Shown piece after piece: positions 33,587-41,939 of a stretch of 64,000 nucleotides of DNA (position 1 is its first letter; each line of letters begins with the position of its first letter). The translations under genes were made by a program, and so were the position numbers. This DNA is from Chloroflexota bacterium (GTDB lineage: Bacteria; Chloroflexota; Anaerolineae; Aggregatilineales; Phototrophicaceae), in NCBI GenBank assembly GCA_026707225.1, contig JAPOXG010000095.1:62001-126000 (forward strand). Direction: 5' to 3'. The notes beneath the pieces are model-generated. The model worked only from the letters and a program-made list of their open reading frames with translations. It was not told where the DNA came from and ran no database searches.

Positions 33587-34828
33587 TTGAAACGCCAGCT
33601 TGCTATCATTGATCGCCGCCTGTTCACCATTTTGCTGATCGTATTCGTGCAGATGGTAGGCACATCCATGGTCCATCCAATCCTGCCACTTTATGCGCAG
33701 ACAGGTTTCGGCATGGACGCTGAGGTCATTACGCTGTTGATCACGACTTTCTTCGCCGCGCAGTTCGTGGCGGGTCCATTCATCGGCCGCTTGTCTGACC
33801 AGCGCGGTCGGCTGCCCATCCTGCTCATCAGCCAGATCGGTACGGTCATCGCCTTTCTGATGATCGGATTCGCCCAATCGGCGGCGGTTCTGTTTCTCGC
33901 CCGCGTGCTTGACGGCGTCACCGGCGGCAACATCGTCGTCGCCCAGGCTTATGTCACGGACATCATGCCAGAGAAGCGCCGCACCGAGGCTTTGGGTTAT
34001 ACGATGGCTGCCTTTGGGCTCGGCTTCATCGTTGGTCCGGCCGCCGGTGGCATCCTGGCCAGCCTTTATGGTCCGCGGGCGCCATTTATGTTGGCGGCGG
34101 CCGCGGCGCTGGCCACGGTTATTCTGACCTGGCTCACGCTGGAGGAATCCCTAAGCGCCGAAGACAAAGCGCGCAGCCGTGGCCGTGATTCCCCGCGTTT
34201 GCGTCCGGCAGAACTGGTGAGAAATGTTCCGCTGGTGGCGGCGCTCATCGTATCTTTCATGTCCCGTTTTGGCATGGGACTGCTCATTGGAACCTTTGCG
34301 CTTTTTGCCGAAGCCGTCTTATTCCGCAGCCATGATTTCGCGACTGTCAGCCTGGGCGTCGGGCTGATGCTGATGGTCGTGGGCTTGGGCCAGTTCTTGA
34401 CCCAGATTTTTGTCTTGCCGGCCTCATTGAAGCGCTACGGCGATCCGTTGATCCTGCTGCTTGGGGTGGTGGCGCGCGCCCTGTCGATGTTTCTGCTGGC
34501 AGTCGCGGTGGAGCCCATCGTCGGTACACTGAGCCTGGCTGTTTTTGCCCTGGGCAGCGGGCTGCTGTTTCCACCTTTGCAGTCGCTGCTGACGAAAACG
34601 GTGGCGAGAGAGTTGCGCGGCGGCGTGCTTGGACTGAATCAGTCCGTCATGAACCTCGGTGTCATTCTGTCTACTGCCATTGCCGGGACCTTATTTGCGC
34701 AGAGTCCAGCGCTGCCAAATTGCTTGGGTGGCATCCTATATTGCCTGGCTCTGGTCCCCGGCGTCTTTCTTTGGGCCTGGTCGCGCGGCGGCGAAAAGGA
34801 TCGCCAACGATTGGCTGCGGCCCCATGA
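33587..34828 (+). CDS. MFS transporter, tetracycline/multidrug-type
   Basis: A 413-residue twelve-helix transporter: helix 1 LFTILLIVFVQMVGTSMVHPILPLYAQ, motif A GRLSDQRGRLPILLISQIG, ARVLDGVTGGNIVVAQAYVTDIMPEKRRTEALGYTMAAFGLGFIVGPAAGG (TetA-type signature). TetA-like proteins of this type exchange a drug or metabolite for protons. It is a different subfamily from the tandem pair at 16-18.8 kb. Start is a TTG at 33587; no ATG precedes helix 1. The C-terminus converges on tRNA-Pro. Confidence 0.87.
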   Translation: MKRQLAIIDRRLFTILLIVFVQMVGTSMVHPILPLYAQTGFGMDAEVITLLITTFFAAQFVAGPFIGRLSDQRGRLPILLISQIGTVIAFLMIGFAQSAAVLFLARVLDGVTGGNIVVAQAYVTDIMPEKRRTEALGYTMAAFGLGFIVGPAAGGILASLYGPRAPFMLAAAAALATVILTWLTLEESLSAEDKARSRGRDSPRLRPAELVRNVPLVAALIVSFMSRFGMGLLIGTFALFAEAVLFRSHDFATVSLGVGLMLMVVGLGQFLTQIFVLPASLKRYGDPLILLLGVVARALSMFLLAVAVEPIVGTLSLAVFALGSGLLFPPLQSLLTKTVARELRGGVLGLNQSVMNLGVILSTAIAGTLFAQSPALPNCLGGILYCLALVPGVFLWAWSRGGEKDRQRLAAAP

Positions 34829-34866
34829 AAAAACGCCATCTCCTGGATGACGAGCGTCTCTGGCTG

Positions 34867-34940
34867 TCGGGGCGGCGGGATTTGAACCCACGACCTCACC
34901 GACCCGAACGGTGCGCGCTACCGGGCTGCGCCACGCCCCG
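34867..34940 (-). tRNA. tRNA-Pro (anticodon CGG)
   Basis: A 74-base cloverleaf on the minus strand: acceptor CGGGGCG/CGCCCCG, D arm GCGCAGCCCGGTAGCGC, anticodon stem CACCG/CGGTG with loop TTCGGGT giving CGG (reads CCG), and T arm with GGGTTCAAATCCC. C at position 1 and discriminator A are usual for tRNA-Pro. No CCA encoded. Confidence 0.95.
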
Positions 34941-34991
34941 ACAAAAGCGCGACCAGTGTAGCGAAGCCGCCCGCTGCTGGCAAGCCTCGAT

Positions 34992-35627
34992 ATGCCGAGG
35001 GACCCACTGATGACGCTCACCGATCGGCTGCGAAAGTTGACGCGCGCTCCCCTTGACCGCTGCGCCGGTTTTGTCGCGCGCCTGGGCATTCACCCCGACT
35101 GGATCTCTGTTTTTGCTCTGCTCTTGGTCGCCGTGGCGGCCTGGTTCATCGCTGGCGGAGATTTCGTGGTTGGGGGTATCGTGCTACTGCTGAGCCTGCC
35201 GCTCGACGCCCTAGACGGCGCCGTCGCGCGGGCGATGGATCGGCAAGGCGCCTTCGGCATGGTGCTCGATTCGACGCTCGACCGTTATGCTGACGGTGTT
35301 ATTTTCGCCGCTTTCGGTTACTATTTTGCCGAGTCCGGACGCATGGATATGCTTCTTGCCGCGCTTGCCGCGCTGACGGGCAGTTATCTGGTGAGCTACG
35401 TCCGCGCTCGCGCTGATGACGCCGAGGTCAATGTCAGCGTAACGGTCGGTTGGTTCAGCCGGCTGGAACGAGTCCTTGTCCTGCTGGTGATGACGCTCGC
35501 GGCCGGCGCGCTTGAGAGTGTGGCGCCGCTGGAGATCGGCTTGCTTGTTCTGGCGATCGGCACGAATATAACGGCGCTGCAGCGGCTTTGGCATGTTTAC
35601 CACATTTTGAGAGACCGAGGTGACTAA
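34992..35627 (+). CDS. CDP-alcohol phosphatidyltransferase
   Basis: A 211-residue membrane enzyme with the full catalytic signature D-x2-DG-x2-AR-x8-G-x3-D-x3-D: Asp 72, Asp 75, Gly 76, Ala 79, Arg 80, Gly 89, Asp 93 and Asp 97. The family transfers a phosphatidyl group from CDP-diacylglycerol to an alcohol (glycerol phosphate, inositol phosphate and so on); the sequence resembles the phosphatidylinositol-phosphate synthase group, but this is not certain. ATG at 34992; an in-frame ATG at 35010 is preceded by GAGGG and is a possible alternative. Its stop directly abuts the ATG of lgt, so both are co-translated. Confidence 0.88.
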   Translation: MPRDPLMTLTDRLRKLTRAPLDRCAGFVARLGIHPDWISVFALLLVAVAAWFIAGGDFVVGGIVLLLSLPLDALDGAVARAMDRQGAFGMVLDSTLDRYADGVIFAAFGYYFAESGRMDMLLAALAALTGSYLVSYVRARADDAEVNVSVTVGWFSRLERVLVLLVMTLAAGALESVAPLEIGLLVLAIGTNITALQRLWHVYHILRDRGD

Positions 35628-36710
35628 ATGGAGTTTGAACAAACTCATCTTGTGATCGGGAATCTGCAGATTCGCTACTACGGCATCATCGTCGTGGTCG
35701 CCCTTTTGGCCGGCGCCTACGTCGCTTCTCTGTTGGCGGCGCGCAGCGGACGCGATTCCGATCATATTTGGGGCGGCTTAACCTGGGCGATCATCCCTGG
35801 CATCATCGGCGCGCGACTGTGGTTCATCTTGTTTCCGCCGATATCTCTGGTGGCCGGCTGTGGCATTGAAGGCGAAGTCTGCCAGGATACCGCCTGGTTT
35901 CTCGAGAACTTTTTCGACCGGCAAAGCGGCGCGATCGCGATCTGGACCGGCGGGCTCGGCATCTTTGGCGGCATGATCGGGGCGGCTTTTGGCGTCTACC
36001 TCTATTTGAGCCATTGGCACAACCGCATCATCGGCTTGTTCACAACGATTCTCACGCCGCTGCTCTGGCTGCTTCAATTGCTGAACTGGCTGGTCGCCAA
36101 GGTTGTCAGCGTCTTCAAAGGTCAGGACCTTCCCTCATTCCGCTATCAGCGCCCGGCGAGCGCCTTCCCGGACGAGGGCATGAGACTGTCGCCCTGGCTC
36201 GACATCGCCGCCGTTTCAATCCCGCTGGGCCAGGCGATCGGCCGCATCGCCAACTATGTGAATCAAGAGCTGTACGGCTCGCCGACGAACCTGCCATGGG
36301 GCATTCAGATTCCGCGTGACGCGCGCGTGGAGCCCTATGAGAGTTTGGTCGAATATCCTATCGATACGCTCTTCCATCCTATCTGGGCTTACGAGGCGAT
36401 TTGGAGCCTCATCGCGTTTTACGTCTTGTGGCGCATTTATCATCAGTATCGCGACCGCCTTCAAAGCGGCGACATTCTCCTGCTTTACATCGCGCAGTAT
36501 TCTTTCGCGCGCTTCCTGCTGGAGTTTCTGCGCGTCGAAATTGCGGTAATCGGCGCATCTGGCATTAACAGCTCGCAGGCGATCACAGTCCTTGGTTTTG
36601 TCGTTTCCGTCGTCCTATTGATAATTCGCCATCGATCGGCCGCCGCGTCAGAGCAGGATGCTGAGGCCGACCGCGCGGAAGGGCTGCATCCCGCTATCAA
36701 CCGAGATTAA
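35628..36710 (+). CDS. lgt: Prolipoprotein diacylglyceryl transferase
   Basis: A 360-residue inner-membrane enzyme that attaches diacylglycerol to the lipobox cysteine of prolipoproteins. The Lgt signature GQAIGRIANYVNQELYG is at 201-217. Other conserved parts are YYGIIVV at 17-23, GARLWF near 61-66 and FHPIWAYE. Relative to the usual 260-290 residues there is a large insert (about 125-195) and a cytoplasmic acidic tail. It follows the CDP-alcohol transferase without a gap; lspA, the next enzyme of lipoprotein maturation, lies 20 kb away at 56.8-57.3 kb. Downstream (36711-36943) are several GC-rich short hairpins around 36784-36836 followed by TGTTTATTTT, which may terminate this transcript. 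Confidence 0.92.
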   Translation: MEFEQTHLVIGNLQIRYYGIIVVVALLAGAYVASLLAARSGRDSDHIWGGLTWAIIPGIIGARLWFILFPPISLVAGCGIEGEVCQDTAWFLENFFDRQSGAIAIWTGGLGIFGGMIGAAFGVYLYLSHWHNRIIGLFTTILTPLLWLLQLLNWLVAKVVSVFKGQDLPSFRYQRPASAFPDEGMRLSPWLDIAAVSIPLGQAIGRIANYVNQELYGSPTNLPWGIQIPRDARVEPYESLVEYPIDTLFHPIWAYEAIWSLIAFYVLWRIYHQYRDRLQSGDILLLYIAQYSFARFLLEFLRVEIAVIGASGINSSQAITVLGFVVSVVLLIIRHRSAAASEQDAEADRAEGLHPAINRD

Positions 36711-36943
36711 ACTCTTTAGCGTGAGACATGAGCCCCGCGTTTGTATCCGCGCCACGTTTTCAAGTTGACAATCGACGACAGTGTGGCAGGCGTTTGGCGC
36801 GCCCCAGGCCTGCGCCAGGATCGATTCCTGCGGGAGCGTGTTTATTTTGGGAAGCCCTGTGTTATTTTTCCTCCGTCTTACTTGAGACGCTTCGGATTTG
36901 ATATACTGAGAATGGTCTCATCCACAAGGCAGAAGGCGACGTT

Positions 36944-37702
36944 ATGGCGCGGGTAATCATTCTGGGTACGGCAGGCGCGGTCAATAACGCCCAACATGAC
37001 TACACGCATTTTCTGCTCATCGGCGAAGAGGACAGCCCGGTTCTGATCGATGCCGGTTCCAATCCCCTGGATAAGATACGGGCGCTCGGCATTGATGATG
37101 ACAATTTGAAAGACATCATCCTGACGCACTTTCACTCGGATCATGTGGCGGGCGTTCCCAATATGCTGATGCACATGTGGCAGATGGGGCGCAAAACGCC
37201 GATTCGCTTCTACGGCATTCCCCATTGCATCAATCGCATTGAGGATACGATGGATATGTACGGCTGGGAGTATTGGCCCAACTTTTTCCCGGTGTCATTT
37301 TCGCGGATCGGGCTGCAAGACAACACGCTTCTATTCGAGAACAAAGATTTCCTCATTCACTCCTTCCCGGTTGTGCACTTCATCCCCACGATTGGCATGC
37401 GCATCACCAACAAGCACAACGGCAATGTCCTTGCCTATAGCTGCGATACCGAGCCCTGCCCCAATGCGCTGAAGATTGGCAAAGAAGCGGATATTTTCAT
37501 CCATGAAGCCGGCGGCCCGCCGCCGGGCCATAGCACCGCGCGCATGGCGGGACAAGCCGCGGCGCAAGCCCGCGCCAAAGAATTGCGCCTGATACACTAC
37601 CAAGTCTGGAATCAAGATCCAGAGCCGCTGGCGCGAGAGGCCGCTGAAGCCTTCGACGGTCCCATCCATCTATGTCGGGACTTTGACGAATTCGAGTTTT
37701 AG
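36944..37702 (+). CDS. Metallo-beta-lactamase-fold hydrolase, RNase Z-like branch
   Basis: A 252-residue MBL-fold protein: beta-strand start VIILGTAGAVNNAQHDYTHF, metal motif THFHSDHVAG (His 62, His 64, Asp 66, His 67), then PVVHFIPTIGMRI and YSCDTEPCPNALKIGKEADIFIHEAGG, ending in RLIHYQVW. The GTAGA start and SCDTEPC region match the RNase Z/ElaC-like, AtsA/PhnP-like subgroup, but the tRNA-binding exosite arm is not evident, so it is better called an MBL phosphodiesterase-like hydrolase. A TATACT box at about 36900 could be its promoter. Single gene. Confidence 0.82.
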   Translation: MARVIILGTAGAVNNAQHDYTHFLLIGEEDSPVLIDAGSNPLDKIRALGIDDDNLKDIILTHFHSDHVAGVPNMLMHMWQMGRKTPIRFYGIPHCINRIEDTMDMYGWEYWPNFFPVSFSRIGLQDNTLLFENKDFLIHSFPVVHFIPTIGMRITNKHNGNVLAYSCDTEPCPNALKIGKEADIFIHEAGGPPPGHSTARMAGQAAAQARAKELRLIHYQVWNQDPEPLAREAAEAFDGPIHLCRDFDEFEF

Positions 37703-37817
37703 CGCTGCGCATTTGACTCAAGATCTTGCTAACATCCAAAGCGGGCATCGCCAAAATGCGAGGCGCGCCTTCGCTTCAGCTTTTGTCGTCGTGCTAAATT
37801 GCGTTACACTAAGGTAT

Positions 37818-37847
37818 GCTCGTCTAGCGAAAGGCGGTAAGACGAGC
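37818..37847 (+). promoter_or_regulatory. Leader hairpin ahead of the binding-protein gene
   Basis: GCTCGTCT at 37818-37825 is matched exactly by AGACGAGC at 37840-37847 around a 14-base loop. It stands 20 bases before the GGAGG ribosome binding site of the following gene, with no T tract. It probably belongs to the 5' leader, as a stability or control element. Confidence 0.45.
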
Positions 37848-37879
37848 AAGACCATTCACCCCAACTTGGAGGAAAAACG

Positions 37880-39562
37880 ATGAATAGATTTCGCCGCAGA
37901 TTATCGATTTCTTTACTCTTGCTGCTGGTTCTAGGCGCGCTGACCGCCGCGGCTGGGAGCCAAGACGAATTATTGAGCTTCGCCGCGGAGGATTGCGACT
38001 ACGGGGGCAACCTCAAATCGGTCGAAGCGGTTGACGAACTCACCGTTGTCGTCACGCTTTGCAACCCGGACGCGATCTTCGCGCAGGAGATGGCCAGCCT
38101 CGGCTTGTCCATTCATCCGCGCGAATATCTCGATGCGACCGGTGGCGAGGGCGATATTCTGACCAAAGCAATCGGCACCGGACCGCTGCGCCTCGTCAAT
38201 TGGGACCAGGGCAACGAGATTGTCTTCGAGCGCTTTGACGACTATTGGGGCGAGCCCTCGATTGAGGACACCGTCATCTTGCGCTGGAATTCAGAGGCGG
38301 CCGCCCGCGCCACCGAGCTGCGCGCCGGCGCCATCGATGGCATGAAATTCGCCAATCCCGATGATATCCCGGTCTTTGACGCCGATCCCAATTTCAACCT
38401 CATAGATATACCGCCGTTGACCGGCGTGTATGTCGCCATGAGCAATTTCTTCGAGCCGCTGAATGATGTGCGCGTGCGCAAAGCGATCGCCATGGGCATC
38501 GACCGTCAGCGCATCGTCGACAACTTCTTCCCGCCGGGCTCGCCTTTGACGCCGGACTTCGTGCCGCCTGCGGTCTTTGGCCATGTCGGTGAAGGCGGCG
38601 TGCCCGGCTTCGATCAAGGGGCGGCGGCCGCGCTGTTGGAAGAGGCGGCTGCGGATCTCGGTTTCGCCCTGCCCTTGGATACGGTGGTGGACCGGCGCAC
38701 GGGCGAATCCCGTCCTTTGACCTTGACCTGGCGCGATGTCGTGCGTGGTTACTTGCCGAATCCGGGCATTATCGCCAACGATGTCCAGGCGCAGCTGACG
38801 GCGATCGGCGTCGTCGCTGATGTTCAGGTGGTCGAGTCCGGCGCCTTCATCGCCTCGGCGCTCGCCGGCAATGAGCCGCTGCATATCCTCGGCTGGCACG
38901 CGGATTTCCCCGATGCCTCCAATTTCCTGACTTGCTGCCATGGACCCAACTACAATCAGATGGGCGATCCCTACCCCGAGATCTACGAGCCCTTGATTGA
39001 GGCCGGTCAAGCCTTAGATCCAGACACGCGGATGGAGTTATTCCAGCAAGTGGCGGAAGGTATGGCTTCTGCCGTGCCATGGGTGCCATTCGGCCATGCC
39101 GGCGCTGCTGATGTCTGGCAAGCGCGCATCATCGGCGTGCATCCCGGTGTGCTTGATGGCACGGAAGAATTCTCGCGCATTGAAGATCCCGATGATGACA
39201 ATGTCATCTACATGCAGAACGCTGAGCCGATTTCGCTCTATTGCAACGATACTTGGGACGGCGAATCCTTCCGCGCCTGCCATCAAGTGTCGGAATCCCT
39301 GCTCGATTTCGCCAAAGGCGGTGTTGACGTGATTCCGGGACTGGCGGAGACCTGGGACGTTTCTGAGGACGGCACAGTCTGGACCTTCAACCTGCGGGAT
39401 GGCGTGCTCTTCCATGACGGCTCCAGCCTGGACGCCAACGATGTTGTCGCTTCCTGGCACGCGTCAGCGGATTGCGCCAGCCCCAACCATACCGGGACCG
39501 GTCAGGGTTTCGCTATCTACAAGTCCATCTTCCAGCAGTTTATCAACGCCGATCAGTGCTAG
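37880..39562 (+). CDS. Family-5 (peptide/nickel-type) ABC binding protein with circularly permuted domain order
   Basis: A 560-residue exported protein with signal peptide MNRFRRRLSISLLLLLVLGA and mature start near residue 26; GGAGG lies seven bases before the ATG. In family SBP_bac_5 the chain normally begins with a strand like 'vIYMQNAEPISL...', then LAETWDVSEDGTVWTFNLRDGVLFHDG, and only later reaches SVEAVDELTVVVTL, GTGPLRLVNW and DDYWG. Here those later segments come first (47-60, 99-108, 119-124) and the normally first segment comes last (about 440-560: NVIYMQNAEPISL at 441-453, LAETWDVSEDGTVW at 488-501). All parts occur once and total length is normal, so this looks like a natural circular permutation, not a fragment or fusion. 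Ligand probably peptide-like. The cognate-type permeases lie just downstream on the opposite strand. Eight or more cysteines are unusual for the family. Confidence 0.85.
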   Translation: MNRFRRRLSISLLLLLVLGALTAAAGSQDELLSFAAEDCDYGGNLKSVEAVDELTVVVTLCNPDAIFAQEMASLGLSIHPREYLDATGGEGDILTKAIGTGPLRLVNWDQGNEIVFERFDDYWGEPSIEDTVILRWNSEAAARATELRAGAIDGMKFANPDDIPVFDADPNFNLIDIPPLTGVYVAMSNFFEPLNDVRVRKAIAMGIDRQRIVDNFFPPGSPLTPDFVPPAVFGHVGEGGVPGFDQGAAAALLEEAAADLGFALPLDTVVDRRTGESRPLTLTWRDVVRGYLPNPGIIANDVQAQLTAIGVVADVQVVESGAFIASALAGNEPLHILGWHADFPDASNFLTCCHGPNYNQMGDPYPEIYEPLIEAGQALDPDTRMELFQQVAEGMASAVPWVPFGHAGAADVWQARIIGVHPGVLDGTEEFSRIEDPDDDNVIYMQNAEPISLYCNDTWDGESFRACHQVSESLLDFAKGGVDVIPGLAETWDVSEDGTVWTFNLRDGVLFHDGSSLDANDVVASWHASADCASPNHTGTGQGFAIYKSIFQQFINADQC

Positions 39563-39582
39563 CATTGCCCCCGAATTGTAAA

Positions 39583-39607
39583 TTGTAGGGGGACGCTCGG
39601 GTCTCCC
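39583..39607. repeat. Dispersed palindromic repeat, copy A (imperfect)
   Basis: TTGTAGGGGGAC, a short spacer, then GTCTCCC. It shares the TGTAGGGG head with copies B and C, with one mismatch in the stem. Confidence 0.5.
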
Positions 39608-39624
39608 AATCGTTTAGCGTGAAA

Positions 39625-39650
39625 TGTAGGGGCGACTCTTGAGTCGCCCT
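39625..39650. repeat. Dispersed palindromic repeat, copy B
   Basis: TGTA followed by GGGGCGACTC, TT, GAGTCGCCCT: nine exact pairs. Placed between the stop of the binding-protein gene and the convergent dppC-type gene and followed by TAATTT, so it may also serve as a terminator in either direction. Confidence 0.65.
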
Positions 39651-39685
39651 AATTTATCGACAATGGAGGATAAAGAGCAGTTGCC

Positions 39686-40624
39686 TTAACTCCGATTCAG
39701 CCGCGGATCCAGGGCGTCGCGCATGCCATCGCCCAAGAGATTGAAGCCCAGCACGGTAATCATGATCGCAAAGCCGGGGAAAAATACGAGATGCGGCGAT
39801 GTGAAGAGGTAATTGCGCGACTCGCTGAGGATCTGTCCCCATTCCGGCGTCGGCGGCTGCGCGCCCAGGCCGAGAAACGATAAGGCGGCCGCGTCAAGTA
39901 TCGCCGTGCCCACGCCCAGCGTCCCCTGCACGATGATCGGCGTGATGGCGTTGGGCAGGATATGCGCCAGCACGATGCGCAGCGGGCTCGCCCCCAGCGC
40001 CTGCTCCGCGACTACGAACTCTTGCTCTTTGATCGAAAGCACACTGGCGCGAGACAGCCGCGCGTATTGCGGGATGAATGTAATGGTAATGCCGAGCAGG
40101 GCATTGGTCAGGCCAGGACCCAGGATGGTCACAATGGAGATGGCCAACAGCAGGGCGGGGAAAGCCAACACCACGTCCATCAGGCGCATGATGACATTGT
40201 CCACTCGACCGCCCATGTAACCCGCGCTGATCCCCAGCGCCGTGCCCGCCAGGATCGACAGGCTGATCGTGATGACGCCCACTGACAGCGATGTGCGCGT
40301 GCCGTAGATGACGCGGCTGTAGAGATCGCGCGCATTCAGGTCGAGGCCCAGGATATGCTGAGGCTCTTCACAGCCCAAAATTGGGATGCAGGGCGGCTTG
40401 CTCGGGAGGCGGCCCGTCTCGCCGGGCACGCCGATCATCGTCTGTATCGGATCATGCGTGGCGAAAGCCGGCGCGAAAACCGCGATGATCACCAGCGCGC
40501 CAATGACCGCCGAACCGATCAGCGCCGATGGACTGTGCCGCAGGTTGCGCAGCGCCTCCAGCCACAAGTTGGCCGATCGATACTGGTCTGAAAGAGCCAG
40601 TATTGCCGGTTCGGAATTCTCCAT
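39686..40624 (-). CDS. Peptide-type ABC transporter permease, DppC-like
   Basis: A 312-residue inner-membrane permease of the DppC/OppC type. It starts MENSEPAILALSDQYRSANL, has the first helix SALIGSAVIGALVIIAVFAPAFA, a family-typical extracytoplasmic insert with a Cys pair (CIPILGC), HILGLDLNARDLYSRVIYGTRTSL, the ATPase-coupling EAA-type loop EQALGASPLRIVLAHILPN near 215-233, and the usual end GDGMRDALDPRLNRS. The ATG at 40624 is preferred to an upstream TTG. The DppB-like gene precedes it by 169 bases, with repeat copy C in between. No ATPase gene is present here. Confidence 0.92.
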   Translation of the reverse strand: MENSEPAILALSDQYRSANLWLEALRNLRHSPSALIGSAVIGALVIIAVFAPAFATHDPIQTMIGVPGETGRLPSKPPCIPILGCEEPQHILGLDLNARDLYSRVIYGTRTSLSVGVITISLSILAGTALGISAGYMGGRVDNVIMRLMDVVLAFPALLLAISIVTILGPGLTNALLGITITFIPQYARLSRASVLSIKEQEFVVAEQALGASPLRIVLAHILPNAITPIIVQGTLGVGTAILDAAALSFLGLGAQPPTPEWGQILSESRNYLFTSPHLVFFPGFAIMITVLGFNLLGDGMRDALDPRLNRS

Positions 40625-40701
40625 GAAATGCAGTCCCAATTGATTCCAAGCAAGTGATGATTATGACTGCCGTATGAAAGAAATCAACAAAGCAATTGAA
40701 A

Positions 40702-40728
40702 AGTTGTAGGGGCGAGCCGGTGGCTCGC
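40702..40728. repeat. Dispersed palindromic repeat, copy C
   Basis: TTGTAGGGGCGAGCC, loop GGT, GGCTCGCCC: a nine-pair perfect stem with the same TTGTAGGGGCGA head as copies A and B. It sits in the gap between the DppB- and DppC-like genes. Confidence 0.65.
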
Positions 40729-40793
40729 CCACTCTTGCTTTGCTTTCCCAATGAATTTACGAATGACCACTTGAAACTACTCCTGCTCGCCCG

Positions 40794-41870
40794 CTAGTTG
40801 AAGCGAATGCGGGGATCGAGATAGCCGTATAGTATATCCACCACCATATTGATGATGACAAAGCCAGCGGCGATCACCACGGTGAAGCCTTGCACCAGCG
40901 TGTAATCGCGCGAGGTGATGCTATCCACCAGGGTGCGCCCGACGCCGGTTAAGCTGAAGATGGTCTCGGTCAATACGGCGCCGCTGATGACCAGGCCGAA
41001 ATTCAAGCCGATGACGGTGATGACTGGCAGCATCGCGTTCTTAAGCGCGTGCTTGCCCACGACAACGCGCTCGCGCAGCCCCTTCGCCCGCGCCGTCCGC
41101 ACATAATCCTGGTTGAGCACTTCCAATACGCTTGAGCGGCTCATGCGCGCGATGATCGCCAGCGGTATCGTACCGACTGCCACCGCCGGCAGAATCAGGT
41201 GACGCAGCGCGTCAATGAGCAGTTCGCCATTCAAAGTGAGGATGGCGTTCAAGGTGTGAATGCGCGAAAAGAACCGCAGAATGCCGAGCGGTTCTTCGCC
41301 CTCGGCATACCAGCCGGCGACCAGATAGAAGGGTTCCGGGTTGGCGCCCGGCGTCAACCGACCCGATGGCGGCAGCGCGAATGGCGTGTCTTTCAAGAGG
41401 ACGGCGAAGAGGTAAGCCAGCATCAAGCCGAGCCAGAATACCGGCATGGAGACGCCGATATTGGCGCCAATCATGGCGCCGACATCGAGCGCCGATTTGT
41501 GTCGATAGGCGCTCAAAACGCCAACTGGCACGCCGACGCTGATCGCAAATAGCAGGGCGAAGAAGCCGAGCTCCACCGTCGTGGGCAGCCGATCGACGAG
41601 CAGCTCCATCACCGGGCGATGAAAGCGCAGTGAATCGCCGAGATCGCCGCCTAGAAAGTTGCGCATGTAGATCAGCAGCTGCGCGGGCAGGGGTTGATCA
41701 AGACCGTTGCGGCGGAAGAACGTCTCGCAGATTTCCTCAGTGGCGCGCTCGCCGAGCACTGCCAAGCAGGGGTCGCCCGGTATCGCCCGCGCCAAAATGA
41801 AGGTCATGAGCAGAATCCCGATCAAAACCGGTATGGAAAAGGTCAGCCGTCTAATGACGAACTTGAGCAT
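40794..41870 (-). CDS. Peptide-type ABC transporter permease, DppB-like
   Basis: A 358-residue permease of the DppB/OppB type: MLKFVIRRLTFSIPVLIGILLMTFILARAIPGDP at the start (the RRL-helix-PGDP pattern of the family), NFLGGDLGDSLRFHRPV, the coupling loop RTARAKGLRERVVVGKHALKNAMLPV near 262-287 and the closing YGYLDPRIRFN. An insert of about 50 residues between helices 3 and 4 (GADPEPFYLVAGWYAEG-like) is longer than in E. coli DppB. Start at the ATG 41870; upstream codons to 41918 do not fit. The glpK gene ends 69 bases upstream on the same strand. Confidence 0.92.
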   Translation of the reverse strand: MLKFVIRRLTFSIPVLIGILLMTFILARAIPGDPCLAVLGERATEEICETFFRRNGLDQPLPAQLLIYMRNFLGGDLGDSLRFHRPVMELLVDRLPTTVELGFFALLFAISVGVPVGVLSAYRHKSALDVGAMIGANIGVSMPVFWLGLMLAYLFAVLLKDTPFALPPSGRLTPGANPEPFYLVAGWYAEGEEPLGILRFFSRIHTLNAILTLNGELLIDALRHLILPAVAVGTIPLAIIARMSRSSVLEVLNQDYVRTARAKGLRERVVVGKHALKNAMLPVITVIGLNFGLVISGAVLTETIFSLTGVGRTLVDSITSRDYTLVQGFTVVIAAGFVIINMVVDILYGYLDPRIRFN

Positions 41871-41939
41871 CAACGCATCTCGCCAGCTGCCGATGACCCT
41901 AGTATAGCGGAAACGCAATTGCTTAACGGGTTGCTCGGG

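Noticed and set aside
39583-40728. CRISPR array
   Set aside because: Only three imperfect palindromes at irregular distances; no spacers and no cas genes in the window.
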